64,000 nt of DNA, taken from NCBI RefSeq assembly GCF_030052815.1, contig NC_079499.1, positions 69,331,760 to 69,395,759 of the forward strand, given 5' to 3'. Within the stretch, counting starts at the first letter, position 1, and each line of letters starts with the position of its first letter. Source of the DNA: Hevea brasiliensis (Eukaryota > Streptophyta > Magnoliopsida > Malpighiales > Euphorbiaceae). The translations under genes and the position numbers were made by a program. Below are positions 25,601 to 36,412 of the stretch, in pieces. The notes below the pieces were generated by a model. The model saw only the letters and a list, made by a program, of their open reading frames with translations. It was not told where the DNA came from and ran no database searches.

Positions 25601-25632
25601 TGACATCATGCATGACATCATACATGATGCCA
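25601..25632 (+). promoter_or_regulatory. Repeated TGACATCA motifs in LTR U3
   Basis: ATGACATCATGCATGACATCATACATGATG contains TGACATCA twice and an inverted partial copy, forming an imperfect palindrome. Equivalent motifs occur at the same relative place in all sufficiently complete long LTRs here (about 15054, 17092, 21520, 32830, 37930, 44008, 45912, 53245). The motif resembles bZIP targets; a promoter role is inferred. Confidence 0.5.
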
Positions 25633-26379
25633 TAAATCCCATAATTAATAATTTGATTAAATGGATTTTTGGGTCTTCCATAAGACAAAAGACATAAAGA
25701 AAGAAAAGAAAAAATAAATAAAACACAAAAGTCTTCTTCAAAAACGTCACTCTCCCTCTCCCACACCAAAACCTCCATTAAAGCTCAATTTTGAGCTTGC
25801 ATATTATAAGATTTTACCATAGAAAAGTAAGCCACCATAGTTAAAGCTTGTCTAGGCAACTTGAGAAGAAGATTGGTCATCAAAGAAAGAAGAAAAGAAG
25901 AAAGAAAATTGGAGAAAAGGGGAGTTAGAAGTTGCTACACAAAGGTTAGTGATTTAAGTTGCAAATGAGTTTATTACTTGTGTTTATAACTTAGTTAACT
26001 TAGAAAAATGCTTAAAATGAAATAAAAATTTGCTGAGGGACCATGAATGATTTTCAGCCAACATGTATATGGGAGTATATTTGCATGGTTTGATGGATTT
26101 AATTGGGTATATAAACCTTAATTAGTTGAATGACTATGGTTAGAGGCATGAAATCAAGTAAATGCATGAGGTTAGTGAATTAGGGTTTGGACATTAGGGT
26201 TTAGAGACCAAAAATGTGAAAAACTTGTAAATGGTGTCTTTGACCTAATGTGAAGTGAAAAATGGTCATTTGTGACCAAATGAGGTGTGTTAGAAGTGTT
26301 GGAATTAAAAGGCAATTCGGATTGGATAAGGTCATGTGCTGGCAGCATGACCAAAATTTCCTTTGAGGGACCAAAAATG

Positions 26380-27080
26380 AAATTTTACAAGTCCAATGGA
26401 TATTGAACCAATTGGGGATGAAAATAGGCACTAAATGACACAATTTTCATTTAGGAAGCCTGCCCAAAAAGTGACTAAAACCTAGTGAACAAAGTGACCG
26501 AAGTTGAGAAATTGCAGGCTGCCCTGCACAACTTAACCAAATGAATAATGTTTGTTCATTTGGTCATAACTTGAGCTAGGCAGGTCAAAATGACCTAAAA
26601 TTTTACCAGTGATTAGATGAGATATAGATCTAAAACTTTCATGAAGAACACCAACCCAAGATATGCCATTAACCCAATCAAATTACTGAGCCAAGTTGGG
26701 ACAATGAATCTGCAGACTGCATATTTGCCATTTGAACAGTAATGTTTCAATGGCTATAACTCTCTCTAGAAAACTCCGATTTAGGCGATTCTTGAACCGA
26801 TGGAAACCTAAGACATAGTAAAACATTTCATATGAAGAAAATTAGACCAAATTATGGACTTAACTTGATCAAATTGCTGAACGAATTTGGATTAACAAAT
26901 CTGCAGAACCAAAATTCTGCAGCATGAACAGTAAATGTAATTTGCTTATAACTTGAGCTACAAAACTCCAATTGGAGTGATTCAAAAAGGAGAATAAACT
27001 TAAGACAATAAGAAACATTTTCTATGAAGAAAGTTTTGCCAAATTCCAATAGTAAACTGACTAATGAAATAGTACAATTA
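26380..27080 (+). repeat. Degenerate ~191-base tandem array inside LTR L
   Basis: Three to four diverged units. The anchor ATAAC ends at 26570, 26760 and 26952 (steps of 190 and 192), and the anchor TGAAGAA starts at 26642, 26833 and 27025 (steps of 191 and 192). Between them each unit has a block of the form AAAACTCCAATTGGAGTGAT, then AAGACATA, then TCTGCAG. A fainter unit precedes these. Similar arrays occur in the other long LTRs. Confidence 0.75.
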
Positions 27081-27986
27081 GGGACACCAAAACTGAAAAT
27101 TTGGCCATTTTGCCTAAAAGACCTAAGTTTTGAGAAAATGACCAAAACCAAAAAGTTTAGTGACCAAAATGTGGTATGTGAGTGAAGTTGGAGTTCCCAT
27201 ATCTATTGAGCCTTAGAAAGTCAACAATTTGACTTGAATAGTATAATGAATAGTAACCCGAAACACAAAATTTCTAGAACATCGAATTTAGTACGTTAGA
27301 GCTAGGTAAAAGTGAAGTTAAATTTATTTTTGGATTTATGCCAAGTTATGGTATTGAAACATTGTAAAATTGTGTGTTTCAGTTGAAAAGCATACAGGGA
27401 AGGAACCCGAGGAACCAAGCCGAGGCCAAGAGGCGACTCGCTTGAGGTTTGTGCACAACGTATACTTTTTATAATCATCTTTTGCATATTGTTTTGAATA
27501 ATGTGAAATATTGGATTATGGCATTCTTATGATGTTTGATCTAAATTGTTGAAATGCTATTATGTATATTTGAAATGACAATGTTTAGCAAATTGTTAAG
27601 ATAAGTTTTGAAACCACAGTGTCATGACCATATATTTGAACACCTCACTAGCACGACTAGTGGGGGTAATTAGTTTCGAATTTTGATTCCTTCTCTAGAG
27701 AAGTGTTGAGGTGTGCCAGTAGAAGAGGATGTGAATGGATATCCATATATTTGAGCTAGCTAGCCTTGTGATGTGATTTCTCTTTAGCCTCTGGCTATTG
27801 AGATTTTATTTGTTTCGAATGGCATGATCTAATTGTGAGTTTTATGAAATGTGTTTTGATACTTTGAAATAAACTTGGTTTGCATTAAAATCTCATAATT
27901 CATGTTTTGTGTTTAATGCTCATGTTTAGTCAAATTTTTGAATAAATGTGATTTATATTTTGCATAAAGATTATTTTAGTATGTTG

Positions 27987-28035
27987 TGCACCACTGAGTC
28001 CTAGTACTCAGTGAAAGCTTTTATTGCTATCGCAG
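27987..28035 (+). other. Conserved double-hairpin module in LTR L
   Basis: TGCACCACTGAGT starts a perfect 8-base stem (CACTGAGT 27992-27999 with ACTCAGTG 28006-28013). It is followed by a second, weaker stem and ends in TTGCTATCGCAG, which resembles a 3' splice site. The module recurs in every long LTR of the window that extends far enough. Confidence 0.7.
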
Positions 28036-28748
28036 ATACAGAGACTAGAGGAGCAGCAGACTGAGTTGCTAAGGATTAAAGATCATTTAGCTTGAAGTTA
28101 TCGGGTATAAATTATACCCTAATTGTGAATATTTCTTTTGATGTATGTATTGCATATAAATGTATGGATATGTAAATGGGTCTTGAGCAGCTTGTACAAA
28201 ATTTGTATGAAGTTTGTAATAAAGTTTAGTTTGTATTTCTTTTGATGTAAATTCTGTAAGAATGTTTTAAATTGTTTTGTCTCTAATGAAATATGAGTAC
28301 AATTATTTTATTTAATTTAAATGAAATGTATTGCTAGTATTCTGAGGATTATTGGATTTTGAACTTGAGAAATTGATTGAAATGATTGTGGAATTGTTGA
28401 AATTGATTGAGTTTGATTGTGAAATTGAAGTAGTGGTTGAGAAAAATTTTTAGAAGTGCTTTTTTATAGGTATTTGAAGAACTGTTTTCTCAAAATACAG
28501 ATAGAACTCTATCAAAATTTTTATAAATTTTGCGGAAAAATAAAATGGGCCAAAAGTTTTAACTAGTTTTTAACTTCAATTAAATATTTTAAATACTTAT
28601 TAGAAATGCTCACCACTTATCAAAAATAAGAAAATTGTTTTAAAATCCCTTGTAGGGTACTTAATGAGTTATCGGTAGGTGAAGTTTGGTAGTTCAATAG
28701 GTATTCTACGGGATCATGTTATACCTTATAGAGGGGTAAGGTGTGACA

Positions 28749-29307
28749 TTGGGTGTCTATTACATGTGCCAAGTATGCTTCACACCTCTTTCTGATCATT
28801 CTTCTGGCTAGTACAGCCGAAATGATGTTTGATGGCAGTAAATGCCTCTCCCCATGTATTACCACATCACCGTACAAAGGGAGACCAAAAGTGACTGTCT
28901 TCAGTCTACAGTCAATCATGGCATGATGCCTGGCTAACCAATCCATGCCCAAGATAATATCATAATCTATGAAGGGCATTTCAATCAAATCTGACAGGAA
29001 AACATGTCCTTGGATCACCAAAGGACAGTCTCTATAAATTTTGTTGACCTGGACCTCTTGTCCTAACGGACTAGTTACTAGCACTTCAAAACCCATTTAC
29101 ACACATGGAACAGCAAGTGAACTGACTATGCTAGCACTAACATATGAATGGGTTGAACCCGGATCAAATAATACAAATACTTCTTGATCAGAGATAGAGA
29201 ATGTACTGGCTACCACATCGGAAGTCTCAGCCTCTTCTCGCTGTCTCATTGAATAAACCCTGACTGAAGCACTCCCTTGTGCCGACTGACCAATCGTAAT
29301 CGATCGC
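28749..29307 (-). pseudogene. Element B protease region
   Basis: The minus strand encodes a retropepsin-like domain: LFDPGSTHSYVS (catalytic Asp in a DPG context, around 29140-29180), then VLVTSPLGQEV, YDIILGMDWLARHHA and CRLKTVTFG. A two-base loss near 29097 shifts the frame relative to element H, and solo LTR L cuts the domain from RT at 28749. The sequence on the pol side resumes at 25046. Function is lost. Confidence 0.88.
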
Positions 29308-30495
29308 TCAAGCAGTGTCTCTACCTCTGCCTCTTCCTCTGCTAATAGACTGTGAGCCTCTAGGAGCAGGACTCTGAATAAATCCCTCGGCAGTAGTAGG
29401 AGCTAGACCATATCTCGGAGACGGAGCACTAGTACAGTCTCTTGCTAAATGACCCTTGCCTCCGCAGTTAAAGTAGGCTCTAGTAGCCCAATAACACTCC
29501 CCCCCATGGATCTTGCCAAAAGTCTCATAGGGGCGGGCAGAATCTGAACCCCTGCTTGACTGCTGACCAGACCTAGGGGGTCTCTGTCCGGAAAATCGGC
29601 CCCTACCAAATCTTCCACCTCGACCCCTGCTGGGTCCACTAAACTTCTTTTTCTTTCCAAAGGTACCACCAGAACTCGGCTCTACTGACTTTTCCCCTTT
29701 GTCTTTCTCTGATTTCTCAGCTTTCTCTGATTTTTCTTTCACTGGGGTCGCTTCTGATTCTATTCTTTCCAACTCAAGTGCTTGAGACATGAGCTCTGAG
29801 AAGTTGCTGTGTCGAAATCCCATAACTTGCATCCTTATATTGGGCTTCAATCCCGTCTCAAATCTCTTGCATCTTACCTTGCTGGTAGTAAGGAGACTCC
29901 CTGCATAGTGACTCAGGCGGGAGAACTCCCTCTCATACTCTGCCACTGATAGGTTCCCTTGTTTTAGACTCAGAAACTCTTGTAACTTCTGATCAACATA
30001 TGCATCTGGGATGTATTTCTGTCTGAACTCTCTGATGAAGTCATCCCAGGTCAGCACTGGTGGTTCAGCCAAGCTGTGGGGGATGGTCTTCCACCAATCA
30101 TACGCATCCCCTTGCAGTAGCGACACAGAATACTCAAACTTTAGTTCATCTTGGCAGTGCAGCTTCTTAAATACTCTGTCCATTCTTTCAAGCCATTGCT
30201 CTGCCTCTAAAGGGTCCACTGTACCTTTATATTATGCAGCCCCATACTTCAATAATTTATCATACTGCCTGGCTGGAGGCAGTGGTTGTGTCACAGGTGT
30301 CTGGGGTGGAGCTTGAACAGGCATACCCCCAGCCATTTGTTGAAACATTACCTCTATCTGCTGTGCGAACTGTGTAGGGAACTGCGACATTTGTGGGGCT
30401 GGGGCTACTGACCCACTGACATTTTGTAAAGCTAGGTCTTCCCCTTGCGCCTCAACTTCAACAGACTGCTCAACTGAGCGATCTCCTTCTTCCAT
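29308..30495 (-). pseudogene. Element B gag: capsid-like domain and zinc knuckle
   Basis: The start is ATG at 30493-30495 (MEEGDRSVEQSVEVE), matching element H. A Gln/Pro-rich N-terminus leads to an in-frame TAA near 30232, after which the same frame continues with DPLEAEQWLERMDRVF, FIREFRQKYIPDAYVD and EYEREFSRLSHYAGSL, the plant retrotransposon gag domain. A Lys/Glu- and Arg/Gly-rich stretch precedes the zinc knuckle, which reads YFNCGGKGHLARDC, so the first Cys of CCHC is Tyr. TGA at 29308-29310 ends the open part. Gag would package the element RNA; this copy cannot make a full protein. Confidence 0.92.
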
Positions 30496-30663
30496 TTGAG
30501 GCTGAAGTTAGGGTATCTCCTGAACAAGTAACACATGGAGGTTTCCCTCCGTTAGTTCATATTCATGATGTAATGCACTGTATGTAACAAATATGGACAT
30601 TGAGCAGTTGTACTTAACAAGAAAGACACAAATTCTCAAGTTAAAATATACTTCAAAAATTTT
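30496..30663 (-). other. Element B untranslated leader between primer site and gag
   Basis: 168 bases with no open frame of note, lying between the primer site and the gag start. It would hold packaging signals in a working element; nothing specific was recognised. A similar leader is at 58518-58674 in element H. Confidence 0.6.
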
Positions 30664-30675
30664 GCTCTGATACCA
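30664..30675 (-). promoter_or_regulatory. Element B primer-binding site (tRNA-iMet)
   Basis: The minus strand reads TGGTATCAGAGC, a full match to the usual plant initiator-Met tRNA primer site, eight bases inside the 5' LTR end at 30684. Confidence 0.93.
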
Positions 30676-32286
30676 CTAAAACATGTCACACCTTACCCCT
30701 CTATAAGGTATAACATGATCCCGTAGAATACCTAATGAACTACCGCACTTCATCTACCGATAACTCATTAAGTACCCTACAAGGGATTTTAAAACAATTT
30801 TCTTATTTTTGGTAAGTGGTGAACATTTTCTAACAGGTAATTAAAATATTTAATTGAAATTAAAAACTAGTTAAAACTTTTAGCCCATTTTATTTTTCTG
30901 CAAATTTTATAAAAATTTTGATAGAGTTTTGTTTGTATTTTGAGAAACCAGTTCTTCAAATACATGTAAAAAGCACTTCTAAAAATGTTTCTCAACCACT
31001 ACTTCAATTTCACAATCAAACTCAATCAATTTCAACAATTCCACAATCATTTCAATCAATTTCTCAAGTTCAAAATTCAATAATCCTCAAAATACTAACA
31101 ATACATTTCATTCAAATTAAATAAAATAGTTCCACTCATATTTTATTAGAGACAAAACAATATATATATATACATCATTACAAAATTTACATCAAAGGAA
31201 ATTCAAACTAAATTTTTTTATTACAAACTTCATACAAACTTTTGTACAAGCTGCTCAAGACCCATTTACATGTCCATACATTTATATGCAATACATACAT
31301 CGAAAGAAATATTTAACAATTAGGGTATAAATTATACCCGATGACTTTAAGCTGATAGCTCCTCACACCTCAACAGCTCAGTCTGCTGCTCCTCTAGTCT
31401 CTGTATCTGCGACAGCAATAGAAGCTATCGATGAGTACTAAGACTCAGTGGTGCACAACATACTAAAATAATCTTTATGCAAAATATAAATCACATTTAT
31501 TCAAAAATTTGACTAAACATGAGCATTAAACGCAAAACATGAATTATGAGATTTTAATGCAAACCAAGTTCATTTCGAAGTATCAAAACACATTTCATAA
31601 AACCCACAGTTAGATCATGCCACTCGAAACAAATAGAATCTCAATAGCCAGAGGCTAAAGAGAAATCACATCACAAGGCTAGCTAGCTCAAATATATGGA
31701 TATCCATTCACATCCTCTTCTACTGGCACACCTCAACACTTCTCCAGAGAAGGAATCAAAATTCGAAACTAATTACCCCCACTAGTCATGCTGGTGAGGT
31801 GTTCAAATATATGGTCATGACATTGTGGTTTCAAAACTTATCTTAACAATTTGCTAAATGTTGTCATTTAAAATATACACAATAACTTTCACAATCTAAA
31901 TCAAACATCATAAGAATGCCATAATTCAATATTTCACATTATTCAAAACAGTATGCAGAAGATAATTATAAAAAGTATACGTTGTGCACAAACCTCAAGC
32001 GAGTCGCCTCTTGACTTTGACTTAGTTCCTCTGGTCTTTCCCAGTATTCTTTTCAACTGAAACACACAATTTTACAGTGTTTCAGTACTATAACTTAGCA
32101 TAAATTCAAAAATTAAATTTAACTTCACTTTTACCTAGCTCTAACGTGCTAAATTCGACGTTCTTAAAATTTTATGTTTCGGGTTACTATTCACTATACT
32201 ATTCAAGTCAAATTATTGACTTTCTAAGGCTTAATAGGTATGGGAACTCCAACTTCACCCACATACCACATTTTGGTCACCAAACT

Positions 32287-35200
32287 TGTAACATCCTCAC
32301 TTTAGCTAGTCCGTATAGTCTACTGTTCCGGTGACCAGTGTCAGTCCGGACAGCTAGAACGTCTGGAAAAATATTTAAACTTAAGTGAGGAACCGTAATT
32401 AACTCAAATATTAATAATAAAAATTTAGAAAAAATTTTAGAAATAAAATACAACCAAGTTAAATGAGTCGGTGCCCTAGCGATGGGTAACCTAGTGAGAA
32501 GTTGCGGTTCTCACAACTAGGAGCCCTAGACTCGGGAGAAAATTCATAAAATTATTTTTGGGACTTCAGAGAAGAGTCATTGAGGTTTCTATGGCATTAG
32601 AATGCCAAGAAAAGGCTTAGAAAAATTTTTCAATCGGTATAGACAATTTTGGCCCGTTAAGCCAAACAGAGGGCATTTTGGTCATTTCGCCTTCAGAGAT
32701 GATTTTTTACCGACTTTTTCAGTTAAGTAAATAATTATTATAATCTAAAATATGAATAAATATTGTTAAAAATTGAATTGAAAATGAGTAGAAAAAAAAA
32801 GAAAAGAAAAATGAAAAAAATTAGAAATTATGACATCACATGATGTCATTAACATGCCCCTACCCAATCACAACTTGACAAACTAATTAAAAGGGATAAA
32901 AGCTAATTAAAAAGAGACAAAATGAAAGACCAATTTGCACTCCCATCTTCATCCTTTGGGCAGCCAAAACGTAGAGAGAGAGAGGAGAGGGTTTCCACCA
33001 TAGTTCAAGCTTCCAAGCTTGGGAACCTTGCTTATTTTGCACCAAAAACCCTAGATCCCTTCAATAAAAATTATCCCCACACCTTGTAGGAGTGTTTGGC
33101 AGCCAAGAAATGCCAAGAAAGTGAAGTTTAAACTTGAGAGAATTCTGCTCAAAAAAAGGTTAGTGCTAACTCTTACATTTTTCTTTTTATTCCATGTTAG
33201 GAAGTTCAAGTGAGAGAGAAATTGTTAAGAAATTGAATAAAACACTTATGTAGGAGTATGTATGAATTGTGGCAGCCAAGAGAGGGTTAGGATTTTGATG
33301 GTTTAATTTCAATTAAGTATGTATATTAATGTCAATTAATGTATACATATGAATTGGAGTTGAATGGAGTTGAATCTTTTTGAGTTTGTATGAGAATGAG
33401 ATTTGATCAATTAGGGTTAGTATGAAAATTGGAGATATTGTGTTTGAATGGTTAATTGGAGTTCTAATGGTCAATTAGTGACCATTTGATGAAGTTTGAC
33501 CCTTAATTGAAAGTAATTGTGGCCTTGAAATTGAAAGTGGTATGCTGCCCCCATTGTGCCAGAATACTGGACTTGAGTCCAGTGTATTCCTAGGGTCGTA
33601 ACTTGAGCTATGTTACTCCAATTGGTTCAAGGAAAATTGGACATGAAACTAGACACATAATGGCACAACTTTTGTGAAGAAAGCCTTCCCAGAATACCAA
33701 ACCAAGTTGACCTAAAAATTACCCTAATTGTGACCTGCAGTCTACCTGGGCAAAATGATCAAATGAATAGTGTTTAGTCATTTGGTCATAACTCAGTGTA
33801 GAAAGGTCCAATTAACCTGAAATTTTACCAGCAGAAAGATGAGACATAGAACTAAAACTTTAATGAAGAACACAAATCCAAATTCTGACCATAACTTAAT
33901 CAAATTGCCAACCAAACTTAGGTCACCAAATCTGGCAGAACCAAATTGCCCAGAAAATCTGGGTACAAGTCAATCCGGCCAGTTATGGTAAAATGACCAG
34001 AACTTGAGCTACAAAACTCCAAATGGAGTGATTCAAAAAGGGAATTAAAGAAGACACAATAAGGAACAACTTTGATGAAGAAAGGTTAGCTCAGTTTCCA
34101 CTCTAAAATTGTCCAATAGAACAGTAAACTTAGGTAATAAAAACTGAAAATTTAGAAATGCATCTAGGGGACTTTAAATTGCAATTGGCAATTAATACTA
34201 GCAAATGTAAAACTCAAAATGTGGGATCTTAGTGTAATTAGAATTAATATATCCATTAAGTATGAAAAAGTCAACATTTTGGTTGACTAGTAAGGTAAAT
34301 AGTAATCAAAATGATTAGCAAACTAAGATGAAGACCTAGAACCAATTCTAAGCTTAAATGCTTAGAATTGTATGACAAATGTGGACTATGCATCCTAGTC
34401 AAAATTGTTAAAGGGAAATTAAGGCCATAAATTTGAAATCCATGAAATGTTCATGGATTACTTGAAACATGAAAAATAAGTCACCTAATTGATGTGAATA
34501 GATAGTTAGAGCTTATATGTCCATCACAAATAGAATTTATAAAATATTAGTAACTCAACTTGAAATATAAAATTTGTAATTACATAAGTAGATTTTTCAA
34601 TGTATAAATGAGAAAGGAAAAATGTTTTGAATACAATGGTACATGTGAACCATTGTTTAGAATTGTGATCAATATGAATAACAAAATGAATGAATAAATG
34701 AACCATATTAATGTATCAATGAGACATTAGTTCTCATTATTGTGGAAAAGAAAAGTACTTTGAGTACAATGGTATAAAAGGATAATTGATGTGAATTGTG
34801 ATCATATAAATGATCAAATGAATGTATAAATTATAATTGAAATTTATCATGAAATAATGAAGTCATAAAACACAATATATTAATATTTAATGATATTATG
34901 TGCCCTTGTATTTCCTAGACATGTGTGTCAGATTGAATAGTTTGGCATGCCAATAGGGTATTGTTTAGCAGTACTGCGAAAGGCTTTATGCCTGTATTCA
35001 TGGCTTTATGCCCGTATTCATGGCTTTATGCCAACATTCATGGCTTTTATGCCCGATTATGTGCTATCATGGCTTTTTAGCCATACTGATTGCATACGTG
35101 GTTGACGTTCTGCTTCCCATGCTATGACGGCCCGAGGCAACACGGTGTCCAGTGCCAACGACTCGTTATCCAGTTTAGTCAGCCTGTCATAGGTTACTTG

Positions 35201-36412
35201 GGCAGTGAAATTTATTGAAATAAGTTAAGAATATTACCAATTAAAAATATTAGAAATTAAATAAAATAAATGAGTAAGATGACCTAAAATAAATTAGAAT
35301 AGTTATTTATTAGGAAGAATCAAAATGAACTGGACTGATATTAAAATTTCCTTATTATGAGATAATCTGAGACAACCTAGCAAGTATTGAGAAAATGCTA
35401 AAAGATTAGCAAAGAAAATTATAACATAAACAAATATTGCAAATGTGACTTATATAATAATATAAGCATAAATTTATTATCTTTGTATCATTTTTCTATG
35501 TACATTATTACTGTACATTGGCAAAATAAATATTTCCAAAGAAGACTAAATTAGGATAAAACATATTAAATTTTAGAAACCGCATGTGAAGTATAAATAA
35601 ATCTTAATTATTTGAATTATGTTTTATTTCTATCTTTATTTGTATATTATTTCCTTATTATATTATTGCACCACTAAGCAGCAATGCTTAGCGCGATGGA
35701 ATTGTTTCCTTCGCACAGGTACTGAAGCTAGAACCCAATGGACGTTTGACTGGGAATTTTGGGAGTTCTGATCTGCAGAAGTGTTTGAAGTATTCAAGGT
35801 TGTCACCTCCTCAGCAATGCATGTAGATAGGGCCCATATAGAACATATTTTATATTTTGTATAAATTGCTTAGATATTGTATTGTAATGTATATTATGAA
35901 CAGGTAATTAATAGGAATGCGATGTAAATTAGTAAATTAGATTTTTCATATGTAATTAATTTATATATCATGTAAATTATGAAATTTTGTAATTATTTTG
36001 TAAATTATGTAAATTAAGGAAATTTGAAAATTTTGCTTATGTAATTTGAGAATGTTTACATATGAATTGAGTATGAATGGAAATGTATGGAAATGATTAT
36101 GAAATTGAAATGTATGGATGAGATTTGAAATATGAGAAAATTATGAGAATGATTGATGAGATAATTATGATTAGCATGGATAAGATTTTATTTTGAAAAT
36201 ATTGTTGAATTTCAAACAGGTGAATATTGAAATATGCCAAACGATAATAAAATAGGAGAAACTCAGCTGGTTTCTCCGTCGAAAAATAATTGATATTAAA
36301 TTAAACGAATTCAAAATTATTAAAAAAATAAAGTAAGATAAGTTTGGGTGCTCCAGCACCAATTGTAGCACGCCTTGCTCGGCTACACTGTAGTCAGGTG
36401 AGGGGTGTTACA
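32287..36412 (+). mobile_element. Full-length J-family LTR-like element
   Basis: 4126 bases, TGTAACATCCTCAC at the start and GTGAGGGGTGTTACA at the end, flanked by TSD AAACT (32282-32286, 36413-36417). The 5-base TSD and TG...CA ends mark it as a solo LTR of a gypsy-like family, although its ends are also inverted repeats of about 14 bases. It has no coding region. Inside are a GATGGGTAACC block (32480), TGACATCACATGATGTCA (32830), donor-like AAGGTTAGTGC (33156), three ~191-base units (33594-34090), 20-base tandem repeats (34982-35055) and the double hairpin (35667-35719). The undisturbed target is seen at 19995-20010. Confidence 0.92.
34982..35055 (+). repeat. 20-base tandem repeats in the full-length J element
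   Basis: Three full units of GGCTTTATGCC-N-TATTCAT form at 34982, 35002 and 35022, followed by a diverged fourth. The palindrome arm at 5152 has four, so unit number varies between family members. Confidence 0.85.

Larger units (their letters stand above)
25047..28748 (+). mobile_element. Solo Tekay LTR 'L' inserted in element B
   Basis: Plus-strand solo LTR of 3702 bases, TGTAACACCCCTATTTGC...GGTAAGGTGTGACA, in element B between the protease and RT. TSD TTGGG occurs at 25042-25046 and 28749-28753. The undisturbed target is seen in element H at 56790, where CACTTGGGTGTCTATC is continuous. It belongs to the same LTR family as element B but in opposite orientation. It best shows the shared LTR plan: TGACATCA motifs (25601), donor-like AAAGGTTAGTG (25941), ~191-base array (26380-27080), acceptor-like TGTTTCAG (27382), and hairpin module (27987-28035). 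Confidence 0.95.
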
